A stretch of 64,000 nt of DNA from Adiantum capillus-veneris. Its lineage: Eukaryota; Streptophyta; Polypodiopsida; Polypodiales; Pteridaceae. The stretch is from assembly GCA_014529385.2 (NCBI GenBank), contig CM043963.1:94812412-94876411 (forward strand). Direction: 5' to 3'. A program made the position numbers and the translations under genes. Below the pieces are notes generated by a model. That model made no database searches. It saw nothing but the letters and a program-made list of their open reading frames with translations, and was not told the origin of the DNA. Below, one piece after another: positions 10,995 through 22,519 of the stretch (positions are counted from its first letter, which is position 1; each line of letters opens with the position of its first letter).

Positions 10995-12160
10995 TTTGCC
11001 TGACCATATGAATCCTTCTGCAAAACCTTGCTAGGAGATCTATTTACAAGATGAACAGCTGTTGATACAGCTTCAGCCCAAAACCCATTTGGCAGCTGTG
11101 CATTAGACAACATACTTCTGACCTTCTCTTGTATGGTCGTATTCATCCTCTCAGCAACACCATTTTGAGGAGGATTGTAAGGAGCAGTAAGTTCACGTTT
11201 TATACCTTTTGACTCACAAAAGTCCTGAAAGGCCTTTGAAACATACTCTCCACCATTGTTAGTGCGTAAGCATTTAAGCTTCTTGCCACTCTGATTCTCC
11301 ACAAGTGTCACAAACGTTTTGAAAACACTCAACGCTTCATCCTTGTGCTTGAGAAAGTAAACCCATACTTTCCTCGAGTAATCATCTATAAATGTCATAA
11401 AGTAAGAAGCTCCCCCTAGAGATAGGTTAGGCATAGGTCCACACAAATCACTATGAACAAGTGCCAACTGTGTATCTCTTCTACTGCTTCTATGCTTATG
11501 TGGCTGCTGTGTTTGCTCACCATACAGACAATGTTCACAGAATTCAAAATCATTAAATGAAAAGCCAGGCAAATAACCAAAACGAGACAAGATTTCCATT
11601 CCCTTCTTGGACATATGTCCTAACCGGCTATGCCACAAAGAAACGTTCGGCTGCTCGGTTACATTGATTACATTTTTAGAGACATTTGATACATAAATCA
11701 TGTAAAGTCCTCCAGACTTTACTCCATGTACTACTGTCATAGAACCCTTGGATATCTTCCACATGTTCTGTCCAAAAGTGGTGACGTAGCCAGCATCATC
11801 AAGTAAACCTGTGCTGATCAAGCTCTTTGTAATTGCGGGAATATGTCTCACATTCTTCAGCGTGAAAGAAGAGCCATTTTGAAACTTCAATTGAACATCT
11901 CCAACACCTAAGATCTCACATGTCTGCCCATTGCCTAGCCGAACATGATCTTTAGTGGGCACATAAGAGGTAAACCACTCCTTGTTTGGAGACACATGAA
12001 GTGATGCCCCTGAGTCTATAATCCAGTCACTCAGTGCATTTCCATCAGATGCTGTAAGAAGAGCTGAGTCCATTGTATTCTTCAAGAAGTAGATGTCTCC
12101 TGACACTAGACTGTCATCCTCTTCAACAGTGTTTGTCACATTTATTTCTTGAATCTTCAC
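10970..12160 (-). pseudogene. Copia 1 protease and integrase core
   Basis: The aspartic protease site is WIIDSGASLHVSP near residue 50. The integrase zinc finger follows (WHSRLGHMSKKG, C-x2-C at FCEHCLYG), then the catalytic core: first Asp in LVHSDLCGPM, the FIDDYSRKVWVYFLK block, then LRTNNGGEYVS where the second catalytic Asp is replaced by Asn (normally TDNGGE), and the Glu in PQNGVAERMN. The D-to-N change should abolish strand transfer. ORF start is not the natural start, since the gag zinc knuckle lies just upstream in another frame. Confidence 0.88.
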
Positions 12161-12206
12161 TGAGGACTTGTTCTTCTCACCATGGTCTTCAGCTTTCTCT
12201 TTGCTT

Positions 12207-12969
12207 ATTTGCTTTCCATTCTCTGCAGTCTCTTTTCATGTGACCCTTCTTGCCACAATGGTAGCATTCTATGTCACTCTTGCCTTTAGCACTGCGGGAC
12301 TTGCTACGAGACTGATTCCTCTTTCCATCTTTGTACTTTTTCTTTGGTCCTTCCCCTGACAACTAAGGCTGTTCCTTTGCCTTTGTCCATTGTCTTTCTA
12401 TTGGTTTCTTCAGTAAGCAGACTTCCTTCTACACCTGCTATGTTCAAACCATCTGGAGGTGCAGAATTACTCAAAGCTGTGCGAAAAGTGTCCCAACTTT
12501 CCGGCAATGTGATCAACAGGAACATAGCTCTAACAGGTTCATCAAACTTGACACCTTGAGCTGACAACTGACTGTAGATTGTGTTGAATTCATTCAGATG
12601 ATTGGACATAGGTGTCCCTTCTTTCATCTTCAAGTCAACAAGCTTCTTAAGCCAGTATACCTGTGAAGCTGCACTCTGCTTCTCATAAAGATCACTCAGC
12701 TTTAACCATGCTTGATAAGCCGACATCTCGTCTGCTACATTGAAGTAAATGCTTTCTGCCAAAGTCAGCATAATGGTAGAAAGTGCCAATTCATCCATTT
12801 CGCTCCATTCATCTTCGTCCATATCTTCTGGTTTTATCCCCTTGAGCTTTATAGGTTTTATCTGCTTCTTTTGTACCAACACGTGCCAAATTTGCTTCTT
12901 CCACAATGGGAAATTGGTTCCGTCCAGCTTCTTGATATTGTAAAGAGCAGTGTCCTGTGATCCAGCCAT
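12207..12969 (-). pseudogene. Copia 1 gag with CCHC zinc knuckle, frameshifted
   Basis: The ATG at 12969 starts the gag protein (MAGSQDTALYNIKKLDGTNF, then the KLDGTNFPLWKKQ block typical of copia gag, UBN2-like). The frame stays open to 12304. The zinc knuckle CYHCGKKGHMKRDC (C-x2-C-x4-H-x4-C) lies at about 12216-12260 in another frame, preceded by an SR-rich segment (QSRSKSRSAKGK) in that same frame. One frameshift near 12340 and another near 12190 therefore separate gag, knuckle and protease. Before these lesions it was a single gag-pol frame. Confidence 0.85.
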
Positions 12970-14054
12970 AGCTACGCTTCACAGTGGTTTACTTTCCTGG
13001 GAAAAATTCGGCAGAGTTTCCCCTGTAAACTGACCTCTGAACCAATATCAACCTGTCAAATGAACCAAGAAAGCTTCAGATTCTGCATAAATTTCGGCAG
13101 AGTCTCCTTTGTAAAATGGCTCTGGTGTACTCAAAAAACAGACCAAAAAACAGCTCAAAAAACACTGTCTCTCTGACACTGTAAGCTGCGGGTAAACCTG
13201 TCCTGCACCTGTACTGTCTCTCACTGTCCTGTCACTGTCCTGTAAGCATAGACTGTGACAATGCCTCAACGGCAGTAAAGCAAAGATGCAATCCCAACTG
13301 TCTAACTCACAGTCAATACATCCTAGCTGCCTATCTAAGGGTGCTCGAGGGATCGCTCCAAGACCTGTATCACCGAAAGCATCTCAACATTCGAGAATCC
13401 CCCAGCTCAATAAAACCTCACTCGACCCTCAACAAAGGCTGCAGTAAATCTGACAGTACATAGACTTCCCACAAAGTCATACATCCACAAATTTCCCACT
13501 GTATGCTGTAACCGTTGCGGCGGTTGTTTGCTGCGTGACTCACAGCCAGCAAACCCTCAACAGACATACATCATCTCTGACAATACATCCCATGTGGAAG
13601 TACCTGCAATGTCAGGATGAAATTTGGAATATCAAGCAGCAAACACAAGCTACCTGATGAACTAGGGGATGTCGGCTACAGTCTGTGTGTAGATGCGCCC
13701 GTGTCGTATGTGACACGCCTCCAAGAACTGTGAGCCGTCCTTCGATGTGTAGACAACCACAAATCAACACTCTGGGAGTGTCGATATCCTCAGCACCTGC
13801 AGTCGTAGGCCGAAAACCCCAAATTTGCAGAGTCGGATCTGCACCCGCCGAGACCACGTAGTCGAAAATGGCCTGCGTAGACTTTTGTCGAAGCCGAACG
13901 GTGGCCGAGATGACCTCAGAATGAAATTCTGAGAACACCGAGCCCTTCGGGCTCGCCCACAGGATTTGGGGCCGTGTCTTCGCCTGTCGAATTTCACTCC
14001 AATCTGAGCTGGTGACTCTAGCCTCCTACAGTGCTGCCCCGAGCCTCGATCTGA
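12970..14054 (-). other. Copia 1 untranslated leader
   Basis: About 1.1 kb between the primer-binding site and the gag ATG. It is a long leader for a copia element with 190-bp LTRs. I find no conserved domain in the short frames here. The segment at 13612-13938 has an open frame but no motif. Confidence 0.5.
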
Positions 14055-14068
14055 GCTCTGATACCAGT
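14055..14068 (-). promoter_or_regulatory. Copia 1 primer-binding site (tRNA-iMet type)
   Basis: Directly inside the 5' LTR the minus strand reads ACTGGTATCAGAGC, containing TGGTATCAGAGC, the standard copia primer-binding site complementary to the 3' end of initiator methionine tRNA. Confidence 0.9.
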
Positions 14069-14258
14069 TGAAGGAGTACGAGCGCAAGTGCGACGCGAGA
14101 GAGTGCGAGAAGAAGAGCACGACGATATGGTGAACTCGCTCTACTGTAATGTGTAGAGCATAGTGAGTTCTTATTAGGTTTTTACAAAAGAATATGTGTA
14201 CATACCTGGCGGCCCGCCCACTTACCTGGGCGACCACATTGGGCTTTATACCCCAACA
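14069..14258 (-). repeat. Copia 1 5' LTR (190 bp)
   Basis: Near-identical partner of 8725-8914 (about three differences by eye, for example GCGCAAG versus GCGGAAG). Its outer end abuts the target duplication CCTAA. Confidence 0.92.
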
Positions 14259-14259
14259 C

Positions 14260-14819
14260 CTAAGAACAAGGAAGTGTGATGACCGACCAAGCCACCTTGG
14301 CTCGGGCAATCTGAGTGTCGCGACCTGACCAAAGGAAGTTCCTGATCAGCCTCTCTACCTGGCTGATACAAGAACTCGAGAAGATCCAGCAAGAAGTGAT
14401 GTACCACATAGTCGCCAACAACACCTGGTTGGCAACTACTACTCTACCAGCCAGCGAAAGACGTGCTGAGCTCCAATGTAACAGCTTTCTCCTGATGGAC
14501 AGGAGAAGAGGAGCAATCTGCTGCTCGGGGGACAAGTCCAAACCAACCTGACAACCCAAGTAAGGAACTGCAGTCCCTGGAGGAATCCACCTGAAACCCT
14601 CTCCTGGCATCCAATCTGGCACAGGAGCACTGCCAACCGAGAAAGCCACTGTCTTTCTCCAGTTGATCAGTGCGCCCGATGCACAGCAGAAGGTCTCCAA
14701 AGCCTGCTCACATCTGTGTAAATTGGCCTCCTGGCCCTCTAATTACAAGGCCGAGTCGTCGGCAAACTCAACGTCCAGAAGCTCATCTCCCCGTATAGGG
14801 TAAGCCCCTCAGACCAACC
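14260..14819 (-). pseudogene. LINE ORF2, RT catalytic FADD and thumb
   Basis: After a stop near 14819 the minus strand continues with the catalytic FADD block (LLDVEFADDSAL at about 14755-14790), then the frame 14260-14700: CCASGALINWRKTVAF, VPYLGCQVGLDL, LSLAGRVVVANQVLLA, RLIRNFLWSG and AKVAWSVITLP. These are the late palm and thumb blocks of plant LINE RTs. The frame stops at a TAG created inside the copia target duplication (TTCTTAGG); the other duplicate copy has C there and would read CSQGGLGI. Confidence 0.85.
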
Positions 14820-16270
14820 TACTGTGACACCAAAAATCTGCTCATCGCCTCCGCATAGAACAGAAAGAGAAAGGGGGCAAGAGGACAACCCTGTCTGACC
14901 GATCGTGTGAGCATGAAGCGCTCACCTCTACCTCCTGCCAAAAGCACTTGACTGTGAGCCTGTCTGTACAAAGTTGACACCCCTCTGATCCAAGCATCTG
15001 AGAAGCCCATCCTGTGTAGCGTGCCCTCTAGAAAGTCCCAGTCAACTCTGTCGTATGCCTTCTCAAAATCGAGAAGAAGAATCACAAGGTCCTCCCCACG
15101 GAGTCGTGCCAGGGCAGAAGCCTCCCAGAAGGTGAAGATGTTGTCAAGGATACTGCGTTCCTTGACAAAACCTGTCTGAGTCCCATGTATAAGGCTCTCC
15201 AAAAGTGGTTGAATCCTCAAACTCAGAGCCTTGGCAAGAATTTTGTAGGCTGAGTTTAGGATGGTGATGGGGCGCCACTGTCGAATCTCATCCAAGGAGC
15301 CACCCTCCTTTGGAATGAGGTAAATCAGGCCCTCACTCATGCTATCCGGCATCACTCCTGTGTGCAGAATGTACTGAAAGGCACCACAAAGATATGGGCC
15401 AAGCAGGTCTCAGTACTCCAAGAAGAAGCTGGGAGTTAGCCCATCCTCACCTGGACAGCTACCACGAGGGAGGGCCCTAAGAGTCGTGTGCAGCTCCTCA
15501 AGCTGAAGAGGTATCTCTAGCCTCTGGCGCATCTCCTCAGTCACAAGACAAGGCATCTGTGCCCAAACCTGCTCCCTGCATGCATCCTGTCTCTCTGACT
15601 GGGGCTCAACCGAAAGTAACTCACGGTAAAAGTGAGTAGCAACTGCACGCATATCCTCGGGCTCACAAACAACTGACCCATCGGGTCTCCTCAACTGATT
15701 GACCTTGGCATGCGAGTGCCGAGGTCCCACTGTCTCAAAAAAAACACCTGTCACTCTGTCACCCACCTGAGTCCACTGAGATGCCTGTCGGTGAAAGGCA
15801 AACTCATGGCGCCTCTCCTCTGTGCAAGCAAGCTCCTGTCGAGCCTGCTGTAACTGCTCCTCCAACCATGGACTGTCTGGATGCTGCTCCTGCATCCTCT
15901 GTAGTGAAGCAATGCCTCGTCTGAGACGCTGCTCCTCTCTCGCTGCAGCCCGTCGAGCCAGAGACTCCTGGAGAAAAAAGTGGCTAAGCTGAGCTAGGCC
16001 TACAGCCACTCTGTCTGCAGGTAGAGCCTGGCTGTCCATGCCCTCTGTCCAGAGAGCCTCTACCCTCTCTTTGAGTGCTGAGTCCAACAAGACCCGCTCT
16101 GGGATGCGAAGCATCGTGCTCTCACTCCTCTGCCTGTCTTCCACTGTGAGGATCACTGGTGCATGGTTCGAGAAGGATGTCCTTGCCAGGATGCCCACTG
16201 AGCCCCCCAAGTCACTGAAGTGGTCACTAGTGTAGAAGCGATCTATCCGCGATAGATTCACTCCTCCCAC
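14819..16270 (-). pseudogene. LINE ORF2 reverse transcriptase, main part
   Basis: Frames 15410-16270 and 14819-15355 make up the segment from the endonuclease end to the RT palm. Recognisable blocks: INLSRIDRFYTS-like end of the endonuclease (NLSRIDRFYTSDHFSD), SNHAPVIL, GPRHSHAKVNQLRRPDGSVV, ALPRGSCPGEDGLTPSFF (start of RT), GLIYLIPKEGG, QWRPITILNSAYKILAKALS, THGTQTGFVKERSI-like (HGTQTGFVKERSILDN), LLLDFEKAYDRVDW and RSVRQGCPLAPFLF. A TGA at 15410 replaces a tryptophan (FFLEY-stop-DLLGPYL) and a frameshift lies near 16260. Confidence 0.88.
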
Positions 16271-16896
16271 TCTGCGTCCGATCTAGAGAAGGCAAGACTC
16301 TCTGGAGGCCTCACAAAGCCAGAATGCTGCCATGTATCTGAGACCCTCAAAGTCATACACAACCTCTCCCAAGCTGCTAACTCGACTCCATGCACAGTAG
16401 CATGGTTGCCTCCGATCCTGTCAGAAGGGTCCTCCAACATGTTGAAGTCCCCTCCTATACACCAATGGTCAACCTGTGGCAAAGACTCAACAATCTGTGA
16501 CCAAAACTCTGCACGAGCACTCGCCACATTGGGCGCATAGATGTTCAGGAAGCCCACAAGGCCACCCTGAAGCTGCATAGTAATCCACTGAGCCCTGCCT
16601 GACACAATAATCTCTCTGCCCACAATGGCCTGCTGCAATGAGTCCGCAATAGTCATACATACCCCACCCTGGATGCCTCCAGGTCCAAAAGCAGCTGACC
16701 AAAAGGTATCATAACGTCCACGCAAAATCTGACCACATCGCCGAATGCGGCTCTCAGACAAATGGTGTTCTTGAAGCATAAGGAGATGAATCTCTCCTCC
16801 CACAAGGCAACGCTGAAGCTCCTGACGCAATCGGCCCCGCTGTCGCTGAAACTGGGGCCCACCTAGTCCCTGCACGTTCCACGAGACGATCCTCAT
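16258..16896 (-). pseudogene. LINE ORF2 apurinic-like endonuclease domain
   Basis: The frame starts MRIVSWNVQGLG, the standard opening of plant LINE ORF2 proteins, and is the exonuclease/endonuclease/phosphatase domain that nicks target DNA. Visible catalytic blocks are MLQEHHLS (Glu), WITMQLQGG...NIYAPN, and IGGDFNMLEDPSDR (Asp and Asn). The last block (SRIDRFY, NHAPV) lies in the next frame because of a frameshift near 16260. The AT-GAGG start at 16896 is preceded by an overlapping frame (16893-17372) of ORF1 or a leader peptide. Confidence 0.88.
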
Positions 16897-17372
16897 GGGG
16901 AGCGAGAGAGAACAGATGCTGCCGCAGCAACAAGACGGGCTATCTTCGAGGCTGGCTTGGATGGGGAGTAATCCGCATCCAAGCGTCCTCTAGATAGGCG
17001 AGACTGCAGTGAGTGCTTGGCCCAAGCCCAAGCAGAACGAGCCGTGCGTAAAGCAACCTCCTCTGTCCAATAGTCCTCATGAATGTATACATAGCAAGAC
17101 AAACACTGCGTATCAGCAAAAAAGTACACCACAATGTGCCTACATCCTGCTGAGTCTAGGGGTGTCATCGCAAACTTGGCCAGTGGCCACAAAGTCTGCA
17201 GCAAATCTGTAACTCCAAGTTCTCCCATGTGGTGAGAGAACTCGAGAACCTGTGTATGTAACCATCCCACCACTGAGTCGAGGGACCACTCTGTCTCGGT
17301 CCTACCACAGAGGGGGAAGGAGAAACCAACTGCTGAGTCCAAGGCCTCTGTTCCCCTAGCGGCGAGGAACAA
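16893..17372 (-). pseudogene. LINE inter-ORF reading frame of unknown role
   Basis: A 159-codon frame ends four bases past the ORF2 ATG. Its text (WLHTQVLEFSHHMGELGV..., ADTQCLSCYVYIHEDYWTEE) matches no domain I know. It may be the C-terminal half of ORF1, since ORF1 upstream is broken by frameshifts and a poly-G tract. The overlap with ORF2 suggests reinitiation or coupling in the intact element, which is inference. Confidence 0.35.
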
Positions 17373-17557
17373 AGCGTGGACCCTGAAGCAGGCTACCTCG
17401 TGGTCTGTTGCGGAATCGCCGAGGAAGCGAGTGAACCCGTAGTTGAAGAAATCCTAGTGGTGTCGGAGGTTAATGCTCGTCAGACCACGAGGGATAGCTG
17501 CAAGGGAAGATGTCTGAATCTGCAGAGGGAGCCGCAAGAAAGGCTGACCCTCTCTCG

Positions 17558-17667
17558 TTAGGCGACTCGTGGCAAAGGCGCTGCCAAGAGATCTCCTAGC
17601 CGCCGGCGAGGGACCAGTCTCCTGAGTCGACTGTGGTACTGGAGTAGGAGGAGGGGGAGAAGGAGCT

Positions 17668-17703
<36 letters not shown>

Positions 17704-18828
17704 CGATAGAGATAGGGGGACGAGGAGGGGAGTAGGCGGGAGCAGAGGGCGGAGGAGGGGAAATCTGAAGGAGGGGCGGCTGGCGAGGGTGAAGCTGAGG
17801 TGGAGGCTGGCGTAGGGGGCTCCTCCTGCTCAAGAGGACCAAAGCGGTTCCCCGTGGGAACCCACTACTGCTGAGTAGGCACCTGAGGGCCACTCTGAGT
17901 GCTAGGCTGTCGCTGTGGCCCTTGGCGTCGACGGCCACGGGCCTGCTGCCACCCCTCCTCCGTTGGAGCCCTAGGCTCGGAGGGTGGCTCTGAATCTGTG
18001 CGCTGTGCCGCTGGCTGTGGCTGCGGCCCAGCCTTGGCAGGCTGGGGCTGAGGCTGAGGCTGAGGCTGAGGCTGAGGCTGAGGCTGAGGCTGAGGCTGAG
18101 GCTGAGGTGCAGGTCGTGGCCTCCTCCGTGGACAGGCCTTCGCTAGGTGGCCCATCTATCTGCAAATGAAGCACTGGTTCGGGAGACCCGAGTACTCGAC
18201 ACTGTCTAAACCAACCCCCACTCACCCGAGGTAGAAGGATGACCTTCGGGAGCGTGTGGGTATCTCTGACCAAAACTCGAACTGAAGGGATGCCAGCCGC
18301 CTTGGCAGCTACTGATGCTGCCGTATGAGGTGTCTCTAGGATAGTCCCGATGGCGGAGCCAATCGTGGACAGAAGTGGAAGGTACTCCCTCCGTAAACCC
18401 GGAAAGCAGACTGAGATGGGGATGTCTGCCTCCTCTACTAGCACATCCGAGGTCGGGTCAAAACCATGTCGCCACTGTCAAAAGTGGGCGCGTGATGCTC
18501 GGATGGCCAGTGGACTCATAGCTATGACCTTGGAGGCCATCTTGGAAGTCTCGAACTCAATCTGGTAGTACCCCCGCCCGAGAATCTGGACATCCAAGAT
18601 CTTGCCCACCTCTGCGAGAAGGCGGGCCTGGAGAAGGTCTCGCAGCTCTCCTCTGCTAGGACGGGTGCCGAGAACCTTGCAGATGACAGAAGTCGCCTGC
18701 AAGCGCTCTACCTCTGCGGCAAGGCTCGCTTGCTCTGTCGGCGAAAGAGCAAGTCGAATGGTAGGCTCAGCGGGGTCGGGCGAGGGGGCTTCAGGTGAGC
18801 CCCTCTGTGGCGGAGCTTGAGCCTCCAT
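17558..18828 (-). pseudogene. LINE ORF1, DUF4283-like nucleic-acid-binding protein
   Basis: The likely start is the ATG at 18828 (MEAQAPPQRG). The N-terminal region resembles DUF4283: SVICKVLGTRPSRGELRDLL, ILGRGYYQIEFET, then after an in-frame TGA at 18478 WRHGFDPTSDV, ISVCFPGLRREYLP and RVLVRDTHTLPKVI. A CCHC knuckle follows at about 18125-18170 in another frame (CFIC, GHLAKAC) and carries a TAG in place of a glutamine codon inside the knuckle. Downstream is a (GCTGAG)n hexamer repeat (about 18049-18110) coding PQ repeats and a proline-rich tail. Two stops and one frameshift inactivate it. Confidence 0.7.
17670..17703. repeat. Poly-G tract
   Basis: A run of about 34 consecutive G on the plus strand inside the proline-rich part of LINE ORF1. 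Other G runs lie at about 18955-18974 and 19155-19170 in the LINE 5' region. Such runs are prone to sequencing and assembly length error and can form G-quadruplexes. Confidence 0.85.
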
Positions 18829-19228
18829 CTGTGTGTACTGCTGAGTCGAAGAAGCGGACGGTGAAGAAAATCTGCAACCGAGCACGCCAAGCACTTGTCC
18901 GAAGAAGAAGTGCTGCAGAGCCAGTGCAGAAGACCTTCGGGAACGATGAGGACAGGGGGGGGGGGGGGGGGGGGAGGGGAAGCGGCTAGGGAATGGGGGG
19001 CAGCTAGGGACGCGGGCGGCGGGCAGTAGAGGGTGAGGGTGGCGGGCAGGGCTGGGCGAAGGAGGCAGCGCGAGGGCGAGGGGGCAGCGCAGGGGGGCTG
19101 GAGGCAGCGCAAGGGCGAGAGAGGGGGGGTGAGGGGCAGCGATGGCGCAAAAGGGGGGGGGGGGGGGGGGAGCGTGCAGCAGCAGCGAGCCGGACTGGGT
19201 TTGAGTCCTTTCTTCATTTGAGGTTTTT
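18829..19228 (-). promoter_or_regulatory. LINE 5' UTR, C-rich on coding strand
   Basis: The 400 bp before the ORF1 ATG is extremely C/T-rich on the minus strand with two poly-C runs and many CCCTCCC-like units. In plant LINEs this position holds the internal promoter. No specific element can be proven. It abuts the target duplication at 19229, which suggests the LINE is full length or nearly so. Confidence 0.5.
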
Positions 19229-19888
19229 TTTATCATTCTGTTCTTTCTGTGCCTTTTTAGGGCACTTCGCGGAGATATGTCCCTGTTCCCCGCATCCAAA
19301 GCACTTTCCCTCTCTGATAACGAGCTCTCTCCTCAGGAGTAAGCTTGGGTCATGCATCCTTTTTCTCTGGGTTGCTCTTTTTCTTTCTACTTTCATTCCC
19401 AGAAGTCTGTTCGGCTCGTTGTGTCATGGCCTCATCTGTGGGGTAGGTCAGACTGCCAGAGTGAATGGCAAAGCCCCGCTTCGCATGACTCATCAACTCC
19501 TGAATAGAAGCTGACTTCTGTTCCAAGCAGTGATCTTGGATCTCTGTAGGTAGACCCAAGGTGGAACCGCTCAATGTGTTCTCTGAACAAGATCTTCTTG
19601 AATGAAGAGGAGGGTAGAAAAGAGCTCCAGAATCTTTCACAATAAGCATTGATTGTATCTTTCTTGGTCATCCGAAGATGGTTCCAATTTGCGTCAACCA
19701 AGAAGAAATAAAAAGCTTTTTAATTTCAGCCATTTAACTGGCGCAGTCTTGTTTAAAAGAAGCGTGGACCACCAAGTACGAGCATTCCCCTTAAAGTAAG
19801 AGGCAGCTCTCCGATTCTTGGAGTGCTCTGAATAGCGTCCTCCCACAAAAGCAATGTCAAACTGCTGTATAAAAGACAAAGCCTTCAA
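19214..19888 (-). pseudogene. Gypsy 1 gag, copy nearest the LINE, with zinc knuckle
   Basis: On the minus strand, frames 19694-19888, 19432-19701 and 19214-19396 encode retrotransposon gag: FVGGRYSEHSKNRRAASYFKG, NARTWWSTLLLNKTAPVKW, RMTKKDTINAYCERFW, then a basic segment and the CCHC knuckle CFGCGEQGHISAKC. The frame enters the LINE target duplication at 19244. Several frameshifts separate the pieces. Confidence 0.75.
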
Positions 19889-20755
19889 AGCATCTGAGTA
19901 TCCTGAAAAAGTATCAAACTTGATCGAGTGGCCACCTTCCTCAAACTCTTGGACTTTCTTGCTTTTATCTTCGAGAAAGTCATACTGATTGGCTTTGTAA
20001 AAATTCTTCTTGTTCGCATAGAAGTTTCCATCATCAGAATCTGAGCTGTCTGTAGATGAGTCCTCAGTAGAACTGTCAGTCTCTGGGCGAGATTTAGTCT
20101 TCTATGCCTTTTTCTTGCCCTTTCCGAAGCTTTGTTTCTTGCTTCGCTTTTTACTTTTTCTGTCTTCTTCGCTCGAATCTGAAGAGCTAGAAGAACTGTC
20201 AAACGAAGAAGAAGAAGAAGAAGAAGAAGAAGAACTGGGTACTCCTTCAAATCGAACACGCTTCTTCCGTTTTAAGCAGTGATCTCGGATCTCTGTAGGA
20301 AGACCCAAGGTAAACCGCTCAATCTGTTCCTTGAACGAGATCTTCTTAAATGAAGAGGCGGGTAGAAAAGAGCTCTAGAATCTCTCGCAATAAGTGTCCA
20401 CTGTATCCTTCTTGGTCATCCGAAGATGGTTCCAAGCAGTTCGTATATCACGTTCATACTCTCGAGTCAACCAAGAAGAAATAAAAAGCCTCTTGAATTT
20501 CAGCCATTTAACTGGCGCAGTCTTGTCTAATAGAAGCGTGGACCATCAAGTTCGAGCATTCCCCTTAAAGTAAGAGGCAGCTCTCCGAATCTTAGAGTAA
20601 CGCCCTCCCACGAAAGCGATCCTAAGACACATTAGAAAAACTCTCAGAATCCCTCCTCTCTTTGATAGTAAGATTACCCCCAGTGTTTGCATGTTGAAAA
20701 GTGCGCGGTTTTGTAGTCTCATTACAAGGGAGTCTTTTAGTTCAACAGGGAACAC
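19885..20755 (-). pseudogene. Gypsy 1 gag, duplicated 5' copy and Ser/Asp-rich linker
   Basis: The gag core appears a second time: FVGGRYSKIRRAASYFKGNART at about 20546-20620, WNHLRMTKKDTVDTYCERF and GLPTEIRDHCLKRKKRVRF at about 20270-20440. It is followed by a (GAA)n-coded poly-Ser/Asp linker (20102-20260) and a basic stretch before the second copy of the same gag core begins at about 19888. Copies at about 20270-20620 and 19526-19840 are clearly alike by eye, so a partial gag duplication precedes decay. No gag start or 5' LTR is visible above 20755. Confidence 0.65.

Positions 20756-22519
<1,764 letters not shown>

Larger units (their letters stand above)
8725..14258 (-). mobile_element. 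Ty1/copia element, 5.5 kb, complete structure
   Basis: All structural parts are visible: 190-bp LTRs (8725-8914 and 14069-14258) that differ at only about three sites, a primer-binding site TGGTATCAGAGC next to the 5' LTR, a polypurine tract next to the 3' LTR, and a 5-bp target duplication (CCTGA at 8720-8724, CCTAA at 14259-14263, one mismatch). Domain order gag, protease, integrase, RT, RNase H is that of copia. It sits inside LINE ORF2 in the same orientation. LTR similarity says it is the youngest insertion of the nest. Coding lesions make it non-autonomous. Confidence 0.92.
6871..19228 (-). mobile_element. LINE (non-LTR retrotransposon) with nested copia
   Basis: A nearly full-length LINE inserted in the gypsy gag. 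On the minus strand it runs ORF1 (about 18.8-17.6 kb), an inter-ORF or ORF2 leader, apurinic endonuclease (16.9-16.2 kb), reverse transcriptase (16.2-14.3 kb), a copia insertion (8725-14258), then the C-terminal zf-RVT region ending at 7015. A poly(A) run (6871-6879 on the minus strand) lies directly against the 16-bp target duplication TTTATCATTCTGTTCT. Without the copia the LINE would be about 6.8 kb. Several stops and frameshifts make it inactive now. Confidence 0.85.
3054..20755 (-). mobile_element. Ty3/gypsy chromovirus 1, interrupted by nested LINE
   Basis: The internal region of the element runs from the polypurine tract at 3054 to pol and gag. Its gag is split: the 3' part is at about 6400-6870 and the 5' part at about 19229-20755. 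Between them lies a LINE flanked by the repeated 16-mer TTTATCATTCTGTTCT (6855-6870 and 19229-19244). Across that duplication the gag frame reads continuously (KKAQKEQNDK, then DDDRPESS). The element has no detectable 5' LTR and its gag start is rearranged, so it is 5' truncated and dead. Confidence 0.75.

Noticed and set aside
13764-14309. 181-codon frame over the copia 5' LTR and leader
   Set aside because: Runs through LTR and primer site; no motif; noncoding leader.
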